From Candidatus Cloacimonadota bacterium (GTDB taxonomy: Bacteria; Cloacimonadota; Cloacimonadia; Cloacimonadales; TCS61): DNA of 6,850 nucleotides. The position numbers and the translations under genes are program-made. The stretch is taken from NCBI GenBank assembly GCA_030596265.1, contig JAUVKM010000115.1, forward strand, positions 1-6,850, written 5' to 3'. Of this stretch, positions 6,784 through 6,850 are shown in pieces. How positions within the stretch are numbered: position 1 is the stretch's first letter; every line of letters starts with the position of its first letter. The notes beneath the pieces were generated by a model. It was not told the origin of the DNA. It worked only from the letters and a program-made list of their open reading frames with translations, and ran no database searches.

Positions 6784-6850
6784 ATTTTAATCCCCTCAAG
6801 AATTTTAAAGATATCATTTTTTGTTTTTGCATTAAAAAGCTTTTCCCGAT
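6780..6850 (-). CDS. C-terminal end of an unrecognised gene overlapping the PorV-like gene (cut by window edge)
   Basis: One minus-strand frame is open from the right edge to a TGA at 6782-6780, giving 22 residues that read as an ordinary hydrophilic C-terminus (REKLFNAKTKNDIFKILEG, then IKI). The stop overlaps the start of the PorV-like gene as ATGA, the same junction seen between the small membrane protein and the kinase. Another frame stops early at 6835-6833 and the third runs on into the PorV-like coding sequence. Too little is visible to name a product, and 22 open codons alone prove little, so the call rests on the ATGA junction. Confidence 0.45.
   Translation of the reverse strand, partial: REKLFNAKTKNDIFKILEGIKI

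Noticed and set aside
1..6850. CRISPR array, insertion sequence, tRNA/rRNA, toxin-antitoxin or defence locus
   Set aside because: No regularly spaced repeats, transposase or integrase motifs, structural RNA signatures or defence-type domains were seen. Nearly all the sequence is accounted for by intact housekeeping and envelope genes.

Overview
The window is AT-rich bacterial DNA in which every supportable gene lies on the minus strand, so transcription runs right to left. It suits a low-GC member of the Fibrobacterota-Chlorobiota-Bacteroidota (FCB) group. The clearest taxonomic hint is the PorV/PorQ-family outer-membrane barrel, a family concentrated in FCB bacteria. The two-subunit type of glycyl-tRNA synthetase only says bacterium. 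I lean towards something like Cloacimonadota, but that is an inference from overall flavour and was not tested.

Right edge (6850 to 5836): the last codons of an unrecognised gene overlap, by ATGA, the start of a PorV/PorQ-family protein with a signal peptide and a C-terminal phenylalanine. A 139-bp gap follows, with no convincing terminator and one TATAAT box.

Centre (5696 to 595): a tight five-gene run, probably one operon. It encodes the glycyl-tRNA synthetase beta subunit (glyS), a class Ib aspartate-type aminotransferase, an unrecognised 69-residue single-pass membrane protein, a PfkB-family sugar or nucleoside kinase, and a DUF975 multi-pass membrane protein. Junctions are 20 bp, 6 bp, a 4-bp ATGA overlap and 10 bp. 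The run ends at a 12-bp perfect hairpin followed on the minus strand by a T-rich stretch, a good intrinsic terminator.

Left edge (404 to 1): the N-terminal 134 residues of a LipM/LplA-type lipoate or octanoate transferase, cut by the window edge.

The genes are mostly housekeeping: aminoacylation, amino-acid transamination, cofactor attachment and sugar phosphorylation, plus three envelope proteins. I see no CRISPR, mobile element, RNA gene or defence system, and no evidence for an undescribed system. The most useful observations are corrected starts for the aminotransferase (ATG, not an upstream TTG) and the DUF975 protein (GTG with a near-perfect ribosome binding site). Others are glyS without an adjacent glyQ, the uncharacterised small membrane protein, and the truncated gene before porV.
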